Under the pieces are notes generated by a model. It ran no database searches and was not told where the DNA came from. It saw only the letters and a program-made list of their open reading frames with translations. A stretch of 64,000 nt of DNA from Bacillota bacterium (GTDB lineage Bacteria > Bacillota > Dehalobacteriia > UBA4068 > UBA4997): contig JAFQHN010000017.1 in assembly GCA_017397935.1 (NCBI GenBank), forward strand, positions 1 to 64,000, written 5' to 3'. The position numbers were made by a program, and so were the translations under genes. How positions within the stretch are numbered: the first letter of the stretch is position 1; each line of letters begins with the position of its first letter. This document shows positions 1 to 8,103 of the stretch, one piece after another.

Positions 1-900
1 CCCCTGCTGAAAGTGGAGGCCACCAAAAGCTATGGCGCCGATGTGGTTATCGCCGGTGATGTTTTCGACGAGGCCTGCGATAAGGCGCTGCAACTGGCTG
101 CCGAGAAGGGCTATACCTTCATTCCGCCGTTTGATGATTATGATGTTATCTGCGGCCAGGGCACCATTGCGCTGGAAATTTTGCAGGAGCTGCCCGATGC
201 CGATGAAATTCTGGTGCCCATTGGCGGCGGCGGTTTGGCTGCCGGTATTGCCATGACGGCCAAAGCCATCAATCCGCAAATCAAGGTTATCGGTGTTGAG
301 CCGATTGGCGCCATGTCGATGAAGAAATCCATCGAGAACGGCCGCCCCTGCTCTCTGGAAACCGTAAAAACCTGTGCCGAGGGCGTGGCTGTGCGCCGCC
401 CCGGTGACCTCACCTTTGCCTTCTGCTCGCAGTATCTGGATGACATCATCACCGTTACCGAGAAAGATATTATGGAGGCCTTTTTGCTGACGCTGGAAAA
501 ACACAAGCTGGTGGCCGAGGGTGCCGGTGTTATCCCGCTGGCTGCCGTTAAAAAACGCGCCGTGGCCGGCAAAAAAATTGTCTGCCCCATCTCCGGCGGC
601 AACATTGATATGGTGACCATCTCCTCCATCATCAATCAGGGTATGATCAGCCGCGGCCGCATTATGTGCTTCTCGGTGGAGCTGCCTGATAAGCCGTGGC
701 AGCTGGTTAAGGTGGCAAGCCTGCTGGCCAACCACAACGCCAACGTCATCGAGCTGCAACACAACCAGTTTAAGGCGCTGGACCGCTACTCCAACAAGGT
801 TGTGCTGGAAGTCACCGTAGAAACCAACGGCCACGCTCACATCCAGGAAGTACTGGAAGCCTTGCAGGATGAAGGTTTTGCCGTAAAACGCATTTATTAA
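1..900 (+). CDS. ilvA: Threonine ammonia-lyase (dehydratase), 3' part, ACT domain at C-terminus
   Basis: The gene enters from the left edge, so the N-terminus with the PLP-binding lysine is missing. The frame reads from base 1 (PLLKVEATKSYGADVV). The enzyme deaminates L-threonine to 2-oxobutanoate. Visible are the glycine-rich PLP phosphate loop (VPIGGGGLAAG), the family stretch VEATKSYGA and a second PISGGNIDM segment. The last 70 or so residues form a single ACT-type regulatory domain (FSVELPDKPWQLVKVASLL). One short ACT domain fits the catabolic/Clostridia type rather than the long biosynthetic IlvA, so the symbol could equally be tdcB. A strong hairpin terminator follows. Confidence 0.9.
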   Translation, partial: PLLKVEATKSYGADVVIAGDVFDEACDKALQLAAEKGYTFIPPFDDYDVICGQGTIALEILQELPDADEILVPIGGGGLAAGIAMTAKAINPQIKVIGVEPIGAMSMKKSIENGRPCSLETVKTCAEGVAVRRPGDLTFAFCSQYLDDIITVTEKDIMEAFLLTLEKHKLVAEGAGVIPLAAVKKRAVAGKKIVCPISGGNIDMVTISSIINQGMISRGRIMCFSVELPDKPWQLVKVASLLANHNANVIELQHNQFKALDRYSNKVVLEVTVETNGHAHIQEVLEALQDEGFAVKRIY

Positions 901-913
901 ACCGCCAACATAA

Positions 914-953
914 CAAAAACGCCCGTCATTTTTACTGACGAGCGTTTTTTTTG
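914..953. terminator. Bidirectional intrinsic terminator between ilvA and the convergent minus-strand gene
   Basis: Inverted repeat AACGCCCGTCA / TGACGAGCGTT with one mismatch, around a 7-base loop. A run of T follows on the plus strand and a run of A precedes it, so it can serve both convergent genes. Confidence 0.85.
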
Positions 954-960
954 CAATTTT

Positions 961-1365
961 TTAATTTTCGGGATACTGCCATTCTCCGGCCTCATTTTTA
1001 TGCAGTACCAGCTCATAGCCGCCGTCCCCACGGTAAAAGAAAATTTCCGTATCGTCCGGCTGCAAATCCAGCACAAACTCATGCTCTATACGCAGGCTGC
1101 GGTCCGATTTGCCCAAGCCGGCATAGAAATGCAGGTAATGCGGCTTAACTCCGCCGCCCTTATCGGCAAAATCACGCACAGAAAGTACAGGATTTGGCAC
1201 ATTCACCTGCATGGTAAGCTGCGTGCCATCCGCCGATAACTGCCAATCAGCCAAGTGAACATCCGTCCGCGGCACCAAAACCGTGTTTAACAGATAAGCC
1301 GCACACAGCACCAGCACCACCGCCATAATCAGCAGGCATTTTTTCTTATTAACAAAACCACGCAC
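961..1365 (-). CDS. Hypothetical membrane-anchored protein
   Basis: No family recognised. The start is taken as GTG at 1365, because AGGGAGG lies 6 bases upstream; a longer TTG frame would overlap that site. From this start the protein has about 134 residues: a short basic N-terminus (RGFVNKKK), one hydrophobic helix (residues 10-27) acting as an uncleaved anchor, then an outside domain of mostly beta character. It follows nusB by 36 bases and is probably cotranscribed with it. It contains no cysteine pair or known catalytic motif. Confidence 0.65.
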   Translation of the reverse strand: MRGFVNKKKCLLIMAVVLVLCAAYLLNTVLVPRTDVHLADWQLSADGTQLTMQVNVPNPVLSVRDFADKGGGVKPHYLHFYAGLGKSDRSLRIEHEFVLDLQPDDTEIFFYRGDGGYELVLHKNEAGEWQYPEN

Positions 1366-1401
1366 ACTATCAACCTCCCTCAATCCAAAATCTGCGGGAG
1401 T

Positions 1402-2256
1402 TTATTTGCCGCCCTTTTTGTCATCACGCTTAACATAGGGCTTGCGGTCATTAAATTTGCGCTCACCGAATTTTTTATCGCCGAATTTCTTATCACCGTT
1501 AAATTTACATTCGCCGTCAAACGGTTTTTTCTCAAATTTACGATCGGTATTCCGCTCAAACTTCCGCTCAGAATTGCGGTCTGAATTGCGTTCAAAAGGC
1601 TTGCGGTCACGCTCAAACGGCGCCGCTTCTTCCAATTCCTCCGGCTCCGGCTGAATAATGTCAGCCTCGGTCAAATCATCCTTGCGGATTTTACGGAAAC
1701 TGCGCGACGCAAACTGCTCGGTAATCGGCATGGACGGCGGGGCAGACACTTCCTCCACCGGCTCAGCTTCTGCCACCACAGCGTTGGCCTTCGCCTCGGC
1801 CTTGGCTGCGGATTCAGCCATAGCTTCCTCACTCGGCATATACTCCGGCTGGTTGCCCTCCAGGACTTTAATGCGGAAGTTATCCAGCACCGCGTTGATA
1901 AAGGCCGGCGAATCATCCGTGCCAAATGCACGCCCTATCTCAATCGCCTCGTTGATAACAATGGCGGCAGGGGTAGAGGGCAAATATTTCAGCTCATACA
2001 TAGCGGTATGCAGCACCAGCTTGTCCACCGAGAACAAACGGTCATACTGCCACCCCTTGGCAAACATCTTGATATACTGTTCCACCTCGAAACGTTTCTC
2101 CCAGGCGCCACGCGCCAATTCCTCGGCAAACGCCGCCGATGCAGCTGACAAATCCGCCTTCTTCAAGGTGCGGCCGGCCATCTGCCAATCATTTCCACCC
2201 TCCAACAACTGAAAAAGCATCTGGAAAGCTGTCTCTCGCGCTTTGTGCCTGCTCAA
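1402..2256 (-). CDS. nusB: Transcription antitermination factor NusB with long disordered basic/acidic tail
   Basis: Residues 1 to about 132 are a normal NusB fold (MSRHKARETAFQMLFQ; a conserved STPAAIVINEAIEIGRAFGTDD segment; FINAVLDN), the RNA-binding partner of NusE in antitermination on rRNA leaders. Normal NusB ends near 135-150 residues. Here about 150 more follow: an Ala/Glu/Pro-rich linker, then from about residue 215 an Arg/Lys/Asp/Phe-rich stretch of short repeats (RNSDRNSER, DKKFGDKKFGERKF). The start is TTG at 2256, with GGGAGG 8 bases upstream. The tail is in frame and in the usual base composition, so a frameshift artefact is unlikely. It sits downstream of asp23-amaP-DUF2273, as in many Firmicutes. 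Confidence 0.9.
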   Translation of the reverse strand: MSRHKARETAFQMLFQLLEGGNDWQMAGRTLKKADLSAASAAFAEELARGAWEKRFEVEQYIKMFAKGWQYDRLFSVDKLVLHTAMYELKYLPSTPAAIVINEAIEIGRAFGTDDSPAFINAVLDNFRIKVLEGNQPEYMPSEEAMAESAAKAEAKANAVVAEAEPVEEVSAPPSMPITEQFASRSFRKIRKDDLTEADIIQPEPEELEEAAPFERDRKPFERNSDRNSERKFERNTDRKFEKKPFDGECKFNGDKKFGDKKFGERKFNDRKPYVKRDDKKGGK

Positions 2257-2341
2257 AATCTATTCCTCCCAATATCAACCGCAAATTGGTCAATCATTTT
2301 ATAACAAAATCATATTAAACAAAATTTATTTACAGCAAAAA

Positions 2342-2584
2342 TTATTTGCCGCTGCGCCATTCGCGCCAACGTGCCTGCACTTTATCCGGCCAGGAACCAA
2401 CATCATCGCCAGAATCCATACGCCAGCCGATGAATACACCAACAGCCACACAGGCCGCCACCACCAGCGTATCACACAAGCCAAACACGGCAATAGATAA
2501 ACCACAAGCCACACCGCCCAGCAAGCCAATGCTCATCGCGGGGTGTTCTGCATAAAATTCCTTACACCAATCAATGTAATTCAT
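2342..2584 (-). CDS. DUF2273 small integral membrane protein
   Basis: 80 residues with two closely spaced hydrophobic helices (about 17-34 and 39-53) around glycine-rich turns (GLLGGVACG, AVGVFIGWRMD), matching the small DUF2273 proteins that accompany Asp23 genes. ATG at 2584 is preceded by GGGGAGATAAACG. It lies 22 bases after amaP and is presumably in the same operon. Family role is unclear; membrane location with the Asp23/AmaP envelope-stress proteins is the only supported inference. Confidence 0.8.
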   Translation of the reverse strand: MNYIDWCKEFYAEHPAMSIGLLGGVACGLSIAVFGLCDTLVVAACVAVGVFIGWRMDSGDDVGSWPDKVQARWREWRSGK

Positions 2585-2606
2585 CGTTTATCTCCCCTTT
2601 GCCGGC

Positions 2607-3155
2607 TCAGGCGTTGTTACCGGCCGTAACATCAGCGATAACCACCTTAACAGCGGCTACCTTCAAGCCAACCATGCTCTCCAACTGCTGTTTAACGGCA
2701 TTTTGCAGATTGGTGGAAAGCTCCTGCATATTAGCATTGGCGTTGGCGTTCACCCTCAAAATCACCTGAGTACCCTCGGGTGCATTAACCAACTTACTTT
2801 CCAGCGTAACCACATCGGTAAAATTCAACTTCTGCTGCTGGATAATGCAATCCACCGCGGCCGTACTGATCTGCGCATTACTGCCGTCATCACCCAGCTT
2901 AACCACATTGGCAGAAGACTCTTTGTGCTTGCTTCTGGCGCAAACCACGCCGAAGAAAATCAGCACCGCCAGCAATACCAGCACCGCAGCACCAATCAGC
3001 ACCATCCAACGATACGCATAGGCCATGTTCAGCAAAATATCAGCATACACCAGCGTTTCTTTGATCGGCCTGAAACACAGCCAAATTCCGCAGCCGCCCA
3101 GTGCCGCCAGCAGTAGCGTGAACAAAAACAGTAAAAATTTCTCCAAAAATCTCAT
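2607..3155 (-). CDS. amaP: Alkaline shock response membrane anchor protein AmaP
   Basis: 182 residues with the AmaP layout: two N-terminal membrane helices (residues 4-26 and about 46-69) followed by a cytoplasmic alpha/beta domain resembling Asp23 (KLGDDGSNAQISTAAVDCIIQQ). AmaP recruits Asp23 to the membrane. The start is ATG at 3155, chosen over an upstream in-frame codon because AAAGGATGG sits just before it. It lies between asp23 and the DUF2273 gene. The run NANANAN in the soluble domain is a small low-complexity oddity. Confidence 0.85.
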   Translation of the reverse strand: MRFLEKFLLFLFTLLLAALGGCGIWLCFRPIKETLVYADILLNMAYAYRWMVLIGAAVLVLLAVLIFFGVVCARSKHKESSANVVKLGDDGSNAQISTAAVDCIIQQQKLNFTDVVTLESKLVNAPEGTQVILRVNANANANMQELSTNLQNAVKQQLESMVGLKVAAVKVVIADVTAGNNA

Positions 3156-3276
3156 CACAAACCATCCTTTATTGCGGAGAATTTGTTTCTCCAACTCAGC
3201 AAAGGGCTATGGCAACAGCCGATAGCCCCTGCAAACAGGCAAACACCAATCTTTTGTTAGCAGGCAAATGCGCAGA

Positions 3277-3693
3277 CTATTCCTCAACAGTCTCAGCCGC
3301 AGGTTTCTCTGCCGGGGTTTCCTCCACAAACTGCACGCCGGTAATATGCACATTGACCGCTGTTACATTCAGGCCGGTCATATCGCCAACTGCCTGTGCG
3401 ACAGCCTGCTGAATAGCCGCTGCAACCACAGGGATCTTCTTGCCGTATTCCACCACAATGCTAATATCAATAACCACATCATTGTCGGTAATCTCAACTT
3501 TAACACCCTTGGTCATGGTTTTTTTGCCCAACATCTGAGAAAAACCGCTGACCATATTACCACTCATGCTGGCCACGCCGTCAATATCAGCCGCAGCAAT
3601 ACCTGCAATAGTCGCCACAACCTCGTTAGCAATCTTTACGCTGTTAGTATCTTCCTGATTCTGAACTTCAACTTCCAAAATCTGTTCATCCAT
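3277..3693 (-). CDS. Asp23/Gls24 family envelope stress response protein
   Basis: 138 residues: a central Asp23 domain (VKIANEVVATIAGIAAADIDGVASMSG; GVKVEITDNDVVIDISIVVEYG; GLNVTAVNVHITGV) and an acidic Pro/Glu tail (VEETPAEKPAAETVEE). Proteins of this family form abundant filaments or meshes under the membrane and are linked to cell-wall homeostasis. The start is ATG at 3693, 7 bases after GGAGGT. A consensus-like promoter at 3724-3752 suggests it heads its own unit (asp23-amaP-DUF2273, perhaps nusB) separately from spoIIIA. Confidence 0.9.
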   Translation of the reverse strand: MDEQILEVEVQNQEDTNSVKIANEVVATIAGIAAADIDGVASMSGNMVSGFSQMLGKKTMTKGVKVEITDNDVVIDISIVVEYGKKIPVVAAAIQQAVAQAVGDMTGLNVTAVNVHITGVQFVEETPAEKPAAETVEE

Positions 3694-3723
3694 GAGAAAC
3701 ACCTCCAATTTTTTGATACCTTT

Positions 3724-3752
3724 ATTATAGCAGAAAGGCCGGCAGATTACAA
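3724..3752 (-). promoter_or_regulatory. Sigma-A-type promoter for the asp23 unit
   Basis: On the minus strand TTGTAA, a 17-base spacer and TATAAT lie about 30 bases before the asp23 start. This separates the constitutive or stress-controlled asp23 unit from the sporulation operon upstream. Confidence 0.8.
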
Positions 3753-3798
3753 CTATGTTTTTTGCAAGGCGGCAAGTTTGTTTTGCGCGGCATAAAGG

Positions 3799-4542
3799 TC
3801 AATCCTTCATCACCACGATAACATTTTCATACCCAATTCCGGTATAATTATCCACCACAGAAGCAATTTTTTCAGCCTCACTGTCGCTCATATTCTCCGG
3901 GCTGATATTCAGCACCACATTCACCTTTTCCGGCTGCACAAACACCGCTGCCTCGCCGCCGTATTTGGCTACCAGAATACTCTCCAACATCAATTCCTGC
4001 TCAATGGCCTCGGCCTGCTCAATAATTTTCTGCTGGGATTGCTGACGGATTTCGGCCGAGCTTTTCTCATCATCAATCAAACCTTGCAGCATTTCCAGCT
4101 GCCGGGAACGCGCTTTCTCCCTCTCCAACCGATAATTGATAAAGAAATCGCTGTCGCTGTTGATGCTTAAATTGCCGCCGGTTTGCAAGTTCTGCCCGTC
4201 ATCCTGCTGCTGTTTGCCCTGTTCAGGCGTATTATCAAGCTTGGCCGCAGTACCTTCTGCGTCGTCGCTCATTTGGTCATCCGGCTTATCAGCCTCATCA
4301 TTTTTCAATATCTGCACCTCACCCTCACCGCTTACCTTCTGCACCTCATACGGCAGATTATCACTCACATACAGCACATCATCACCGACTGCCGCGCGCT
4401 CCTGCGCCTCCAACCCAACATACGCCGAAAGCAGCAGCAACATTACCGCAAAGGTCATGCTCCATTTGTTCAGCGCCAGCTTTTTTAGCCCGCTCCACCG
4501 TTTTTCCTTCTGCTCATCTTTAATTTTGGTAGTTTTGCTCAT
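3799..4542 (-). CDS. spoIIIAH: Stage III sporulation protein AH
   Basis: Forespore-engulfment channel component; in the family the mother-cell SpoIIIAH pairs with forespore SpoIIQ. About 247 residues: cytoplasmic basic N-terminus, one membrane helix (about residues 30-45, WSMTFAVMLLLLSAYVGL), a charged low-complexity linker (about 70-130), then an EscJ/PrgK-like ring-building domain at the C-terminus (MLESILVAKYGGEAAVFVQ, VNVVLNIS, ASVVDNYTGIGYENVIVVM). ATG at 4542 follows AGGAGG by 7 bases. It is the last gene of the spoIIIA operon, which also matches its usual position. Confidence 0.93.
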   Translation of the reverse strand: MSKTTKIKDEQKEKRWSGLKKLALNKWSMTFAVMLLLLSAYVGLEAQERAAVGDDVLYVSDNLPYEVQKVSGEGEVQILKNDEADKPDDQMSDDAEGTAAKLDNTPEQGKQQQDDGQNLQTGGNLSINSDSDFFINYRLEREKARSRQLEMLQGLIDDEKSSAEIRQQSQQKIIEQAEAIEQELMLESILVAKYGGEAAVFVQPEKVNVVLNISPENMSDSEAEKIASVVDNYTGIGYENVIVVMKD

Positions 4543-4583
4543 CACTTTTCCTCCTCATCACAAACATTGACATAAATGTATAA

Positions 4584-5165
4584 TTATTCGGCAGGGCAAA
4601 TCACGATTCGGTGCGCCGGCACCGCCAACAGATAGGTCAGCGCATCGAACAGGCGGCGGCGGACATCAGGGTCATCGCCGCCTTGGGCCACCACCAGCAC
4701 ACCCTGCACCTGCGGCATGGTCTGCTGCACCGTCACGGGGTTATCGTTACCCTCGGCCAAGACAAGAGTATCAGCCTGAGTTTCCTCGGTGGTGCGGCGG
4801 CTGCCGCCCTGTTCATCCTGCTCATCGGTACTGCGCAGCGTGGTGCTGGCATTCACGGCGTACTCCGTGCGGCCGCTTTGGGCAAAGGTCACCGATACCG
4901 TAACCTCGCCGGCACCGCGTATTTGGCTCAAAATCTGCGACAATTTGGCCTCCAACGCAGCCTCCGTTCCCTCAGCCGGCGACATTTCCACCTGCGGCGG
5001 CACTTCCTGCTGTTCTCCCCCATCAGCCCACGATGACACCGCCATCAGCAGCAAACCCAGCACCAAAACAGCCAGCAACAGCGGGATTCGCCGCCTTTCC
5101 CGGTCCGCCAGGCCCAGCTTCGCCCAAAAATCTGCCCGTGATTTCATCAAACTCATCAACCTCAC
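4584..5165 (-). CDS. spoIIIAG: Stage III sporulation protein AG
   Basis: About 193 residues: an N-terminal cytoplasmic segment, one membrane helix (about 27-43, PLLLAVLVLGLLLMAVSSW) and a secretin-ring-like extracytoplasmic domain (ILSQIRGAGEVTVSVTFA; VQGVLVVAQGGDDPDVRRRLFDALTYLLAVPAHRIVI). In the family it forms a large ring in the mother-cell membrane as part of the feeding-tube channel. The start is uncertain: GTG at 5165 lies 9 bases after AGGAGA; TTG 5174 and ATG 5156 are alternatives. It starts just downstream of the spoIIIAF stop, so the genes are probably translationally coupled. Confidence 0.9.
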   Translation of the reverse strand: MRLMSLMKSRADFWAKLGLADRERRRIPLLLAVLVLGLLLMAVSSWADGGEQQEVPPQVEMSPAEGTEAALEAKLSQILSQIRGAGEVTVSVTFAQSGRTEYAVNASTTLRSTDEQDEQGGSRRTTEETQADTLVLAEGNDNPVTVQQTMPQVQGVLVVAQGGDDPDVRRRLFDALTYLLAVPAHRIVICPAE

Positions 5166-5179
5166 CCCTGCCAATCTCC

Positions 5180-5737
5180 TTATCCGTCACCGTACTCCGC
5201 CACCGAAACCCTGACCTCCGCCTCCGACAAATCATAAAACGCCGCCACACTCTGCCGCACTTTGGCCGCAATTTCCGCAGCACCCCCCTGTCGCTCATCA
5301 ACGCTTAACAATATGGTGACTCGTCCCCAATTATGCCCCCAATCTGCCGCCAAATCCTCTGACGCCAGCTGTATCTGCACCTCACAATCAGTCACACCGT
5401 CTTGCAGCGCCACAAATTTGCTCAACTGCCGTTCAATATCCGCAGCCAAGCTCTCAGCCGCTTCATCCGCCGCCTGCCCTGCCAGCCGCCCACCGGCCAT
5501 GATAATCTCCTCGGTGTTGTCCTGCGGCGGCACAAAAATTTCGGCCGTCAACGCCAAACCCTCATCATACAGCGCCGCCACCGGCCCAAGCAGCGCCCCC
5601 AGCACCAGCAGGCCCATCACCAGCCGCGCCGTTTTCTTCATGCCACCCTGCGGCAGCAGCACCTCCAAAAACAGCGTCAGGCCACATAACACCAGCGCCT
5701 GCCGCGCCACCGCCGAAACCACATCCACCAACAGCAT
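5180..5737 (-). CDS. spoIIIAF: Stage III sporulation protein AF
   Basis: 185 residues: two N-terminal membrane helices (about 9-27 and 37-55), then a soluble domain ending in a ring-building motif (VTILLSVDERQGGAAEIAAKVRQSVAAFYDLSEAEVRVS in shortened reading). This matches SpoIIIAF of the mother-cell channel complex. ATG at 5737 is preceded by GGGAGGTGCGAA. It lies 13 bases after spoIIIAE and is part of the same transcript. Confidence 0.9.
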   Translation of the reverse strand: MLLVDVVSAVARQALVLCGLTLFLEVLLPQGGMKKTARLVMGLLVLGALLGPVAALYDEGLALTAEIFVPPQDNTEEIIMAGGRLAGQAADEAAESLAADIERQLSKFVALQDGVTDCEVQIQLASEDLAADWGHNWGRVTILLSVDERQGGAAEIAAKVRQSVAAFYDLSEAEVRVSVAEYGDG

Positions 5738-5750
5738 TTCGCACCTCCCG

Positions 5751-6905
5751 TCAGCGCAGCATACAGGTCAGATTGCCCATACAAATTGTTATGCAAACCA
5801 GCAAAAAAAAGAAGATGGTCGAGGCGGCCACCACACCAAAAAACAGAACCACCACCCCTGCCAAAGAGTTCAGCAGCGCCGCCAGTTCGGTATCACCCAG
5901 CGGCTCGCACACGGCACCGGCCAGCCGCAGCACCAAATACATCAGCAGTATCTTCACCGCGGGCACAATGCAGATCAGCAGCAGCACCACCAACCCCAGC
6001 ACACCGACAACATTTTTCAGCAGCAGCGCCGCTGATAACACCGTATCCAGCACATCGGCCAGAGTGCGCCCCACCACCGGGATAAATATTCCGCTGGCAC
6101 TTTTCACCGCTCGATACCCCAGGCCGTCCAACGCCGCACCGGACAGGCCCAGCAACCCCAAAAACGCCGTAAACACCGCCAGCATCAGGGTGAAAACGCC
6201 CATCGCCAAATCCTTGGCCAGCTTGGATAACCCATCCAGCTTTACTCCGGCTGAGATTCGGCCGCCCAGCAGCAGCGCCCCGCTGACATACAGCAGCGGC
6301 AGCACAAAAAACCGCTGCAAATGCAGAGCCACACTCACCGCAAACAGCATCGCAGGATTAAACAGAGCCACCGCCGATGCCGCCCCCATAGACACCAACA
6401 GCGTCAGCAGCACCGGCAGCAGCGCATACAAAAAGTCGCTCATCATGGTTATGGCATGGCCGGCCGTTTCTCCGCACAGCAACAGAACTTGCAGCGCCAA
6501 GCCCAAAAACGCCATATAAATCACGCTGCCGGCCAATTTGCCTACGCCGTTTTCGTTAAGCGCCCCCAAGCGAGCCACCAACGCCGCCAGCACCGCCAGC
6601 ACCAGCAGCTGCCCCAAAATCCGCAGGGCCGTTTGCAGCTCTCCCAGCGCCACCGCCGCCGCCAAATCGCCCAAAACCTCAGGCCGCAAATCCAAATTGC
6701 CCTGCTTGGCCTCCTGCCACCACTCCTGCAACGGGTCAGCCGCCAGGTAACCGCCCAGATAATCGCCGACTTCCTCAATCACCTGCTCCAAATCAGCATA
6801 ATCCACCGCAATTTCGCCCACATCCACCGCCCAAAGCGGCAGGGGCAGCAGCCAGCACAATATCAGCGGTAGGCACCACCGCCCAAGCATCTTTACCCAC
6901 CCCAT
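5751..6905 (-). CDS. spoIIIAE: Stage III sporulation protein AE
   Basis: 384 residues: a probable signal peptide or first helix (residues 8-26, CLPLILCWLLPLPLWA) and about seven further membrane helices, with the family pattern of polytopic SpoIIIAE, the putative permease-like core of the channel. Long hydrophobic segments such as VLAVLAALVARLG, ALLPVLLTLLVSMGAASAVALF and VVVLFFGVVAASTIFFFLLV are visible. ATG at 6905 lies 7 bases after GGCGG; ATG 6890 is a less likely start. It follows spoIIIAD by 13 bases. Confidence 0.92.
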   Translation of the reverse strand: MGWVKMLGRWCLPLILCWLLPLPLWAVDVGEIAVDYADLEQVIEEVGDYLGGYLAADPLQEWWQEAKQGNLDLRPEVLGDLAAAVALGELQTALRILGQLLVLAVLAALVARLGALNENGVGKLAGSVIYMAFLGLALQVLLLCGETAGHAITMMSDFLYALLPVLLTLLVSMGAASAVALFNPAMLFAVSVALHLQRFFVLPLLYVSGALLLGGRISAGVKLDGLSKLAKDLAMGVFTLMLAVFTAFLGLLGLSGAALDGLGYRAVKSASGIFIPVVGRTLADVLDTVLSAALLLKNVVGVLGLVVLLLICIVPAVKILLMYLVLRLAGAVCEPLGDTELAALLNSLAGVVVLFFGVVAASTIFFFLLVCITICMGNLTCMLR

Positions 6906-6918
6906 ATCATCACCGCCT

Positions 6919-7311
6919 TTACGGCAAAATTTGCAGCACCAGCTCCAATATATTCACCACCACCGGCACCGCCAGCACCATCACCGTGATTTTCCCGGCC
7001 AGCTCCACCTTGGCGGCATAGGCGCTCTCGCCCGCATCCCGGCACAAACCGGCCGCAAACTCCGCCACATAGCTCACGGCAATAATCTTCAAAATCAGCC
7101 GCAGATAATTGCCGTTCAGCCCTGCCTCCTCGGCCAGCCGCCGAAAAACCGCCAGCACCTCGGCCAGCACCGGCAGCAGCCGCAGCATAACCAGTGCCGA
7201 CACCGCCAACGCCAACAGCAGCGCAAAAACCGGCATACCGCCCTGCCGCAGCAACAGCGACACCACCAGCGCCCCCAGCACCAACCCAACAACTGCCATA
7301 AACAGCGCCAT
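6919..7311 (-). CDS. spoIIIAD: Stage III sporulation protein AD
   Basis: 130 residues with three to four membrane helices (MAVVGLVLGALVVSLLL, PVFALLLALAVSALVMLRLLP, VVVNILELVLQIL) and the conserved LRLILKIIAVSYVAEFAAGLCRDAGE segment of SpoIIIAD, kept intact here. Same operon, 21 bases after spoIIIAC; GAGGG precedes the ATG. Acts in the outer forespore membrane complex. Confidence 0.92.
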   Translation of the reverse strand: MALFMAVVGLVLGALVVSLLLRQGGMPVFALLLALAVSALVMLRLLPVLAEVLAVFRRLAEEAGLNGNYLRLILKIIAVSYVAEFAAGLCRDAGESAYAAKVELAGKITVMVLAVPVVVNILELVLQILP

Positions 7312-7332
7312 TTTTCGGTTCCCTCGATCCGT

Positions 7333-7530
7333 TCAATACAAATAAAATACGCTCTGCACCTCATCAAACAACGAAATCACCAGCGGCAGCACTTTCAGCA
7401 GGGCGATAACCAGCCCCGAAAGCAGCACCAGATAGCTGTACTCCTCGCGACCGGCCTGTTTTAACAGGGCATTTATCACCGTCACCGCAATCGCCAGCCC
7501 CGCCAGAAAAAATATCAACCCAACCTCCAT
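7333..7530 (-). CDS. spoIIIAC: Stage III sporulation protein AC
   Basis: 65 residues, close to the usual length of SpoIIIAC. Two membrane helices flank the family signature LKQAGREEYSYLVLLSG. The start at ATG 7530 is preferred over ATG 7551 or TTG 7569 because it gives the normal family N-terminus (MEVGLIFFLAGLAIAV) and has a G-rich ribosome site (GGGGGCGAG) upstream. Part of spoIIIA. Confidence 0.9.
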   Translation of the reverse strand: MEVGLIFFLAGLAIAVTVINALLKQAGREEYSYLVLLSGLVIALLKVLPLVISLFDEVQSVFYLY

Positions 7531-7575
7531 CGACAATATGCTCGCCCCCATTAGTGCCCATAATAACAACCAAAA

Positions 7576-8103
7576 TCACAACCATAAACACACCAGCAGC
7601 AGGCCGCTGCACCACCCCAGTGCCCCCAGCAAACGGTAAAGCCGCTCGCAGCGCGCCGCCGCCTCATCATGCAGGGACGCCAAACGCTCCTCAGTCAACG
7701 CCAACAGCCGCCGTTGATTAGCCAAACCGGATTTTCCCAACCCTGCACCCAAATCCGCCAGCACACTCACATCCGCCGCCGATAAATGCCAACCGGAGCG
7801 CTCGGTCACCAACAGCTCCTGCCAAATTTGCGGCAGAGCCGCCTGTTTCTGCCGCCCCAACTCATCGCCAAGATTAGCAAAAAAGCAACCGGCCGTCCCA
7901 TCCACTCGCTCGCCCAGCAGGGAGCACAGCCGCGGCAGGGGCAGCACCCCAAAATTCATCTCCGCCGATAACAAACGCACCGCCGACAGCCAGCTTTGAA
8001 GCTCAGTTTGCCTCATTTTAAGCGCCAGCCGCACCAGCCCAAACACCCCCAGGCAGGCCACCAGCACACACAGCGCACCAAACATCACACACAGCGCGCT
8101 CAT
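7576..8103 (-). CDS. spoIIIAB: Stage III sporulation protein AB
   Basis: 175 residues with hydrophobic helices at each end (residues 3-25 and about 158-174) and a helical middle with the SpoIIIAB features LLSAEMNFGVLPLPRL and GLGKSGLANQRRLLALTEERL. The fold resembles GspF-type platform proteins of secretion systems. The start codon overlaps the spoIIIAA stop (ATGA), so translation is coupled. Confidence 0.92.
   Translation of the reverse strand: MSALCVMFGALCVLVACLGVFGLVRLALKMRQTELQSWLSAVRLLSAEMNFGVLPLPRLCSLLGERVDGTAGCFFANLGDELGRQKQAALPQIWQELLVTERSGWHLSAADVSVLADLGAGLGKSGLANQRRLLALTEERLASLHDEAAARCERLYRLLGALGWCSGLLLVCLWL

Noticed and set aside
1402-1850. Frameshift artefact at the end of nusB
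   Set aside because: The tail is continuous in one frame, keeps the same composition, and ends at a stop just before the next gene with its own ribosome site.
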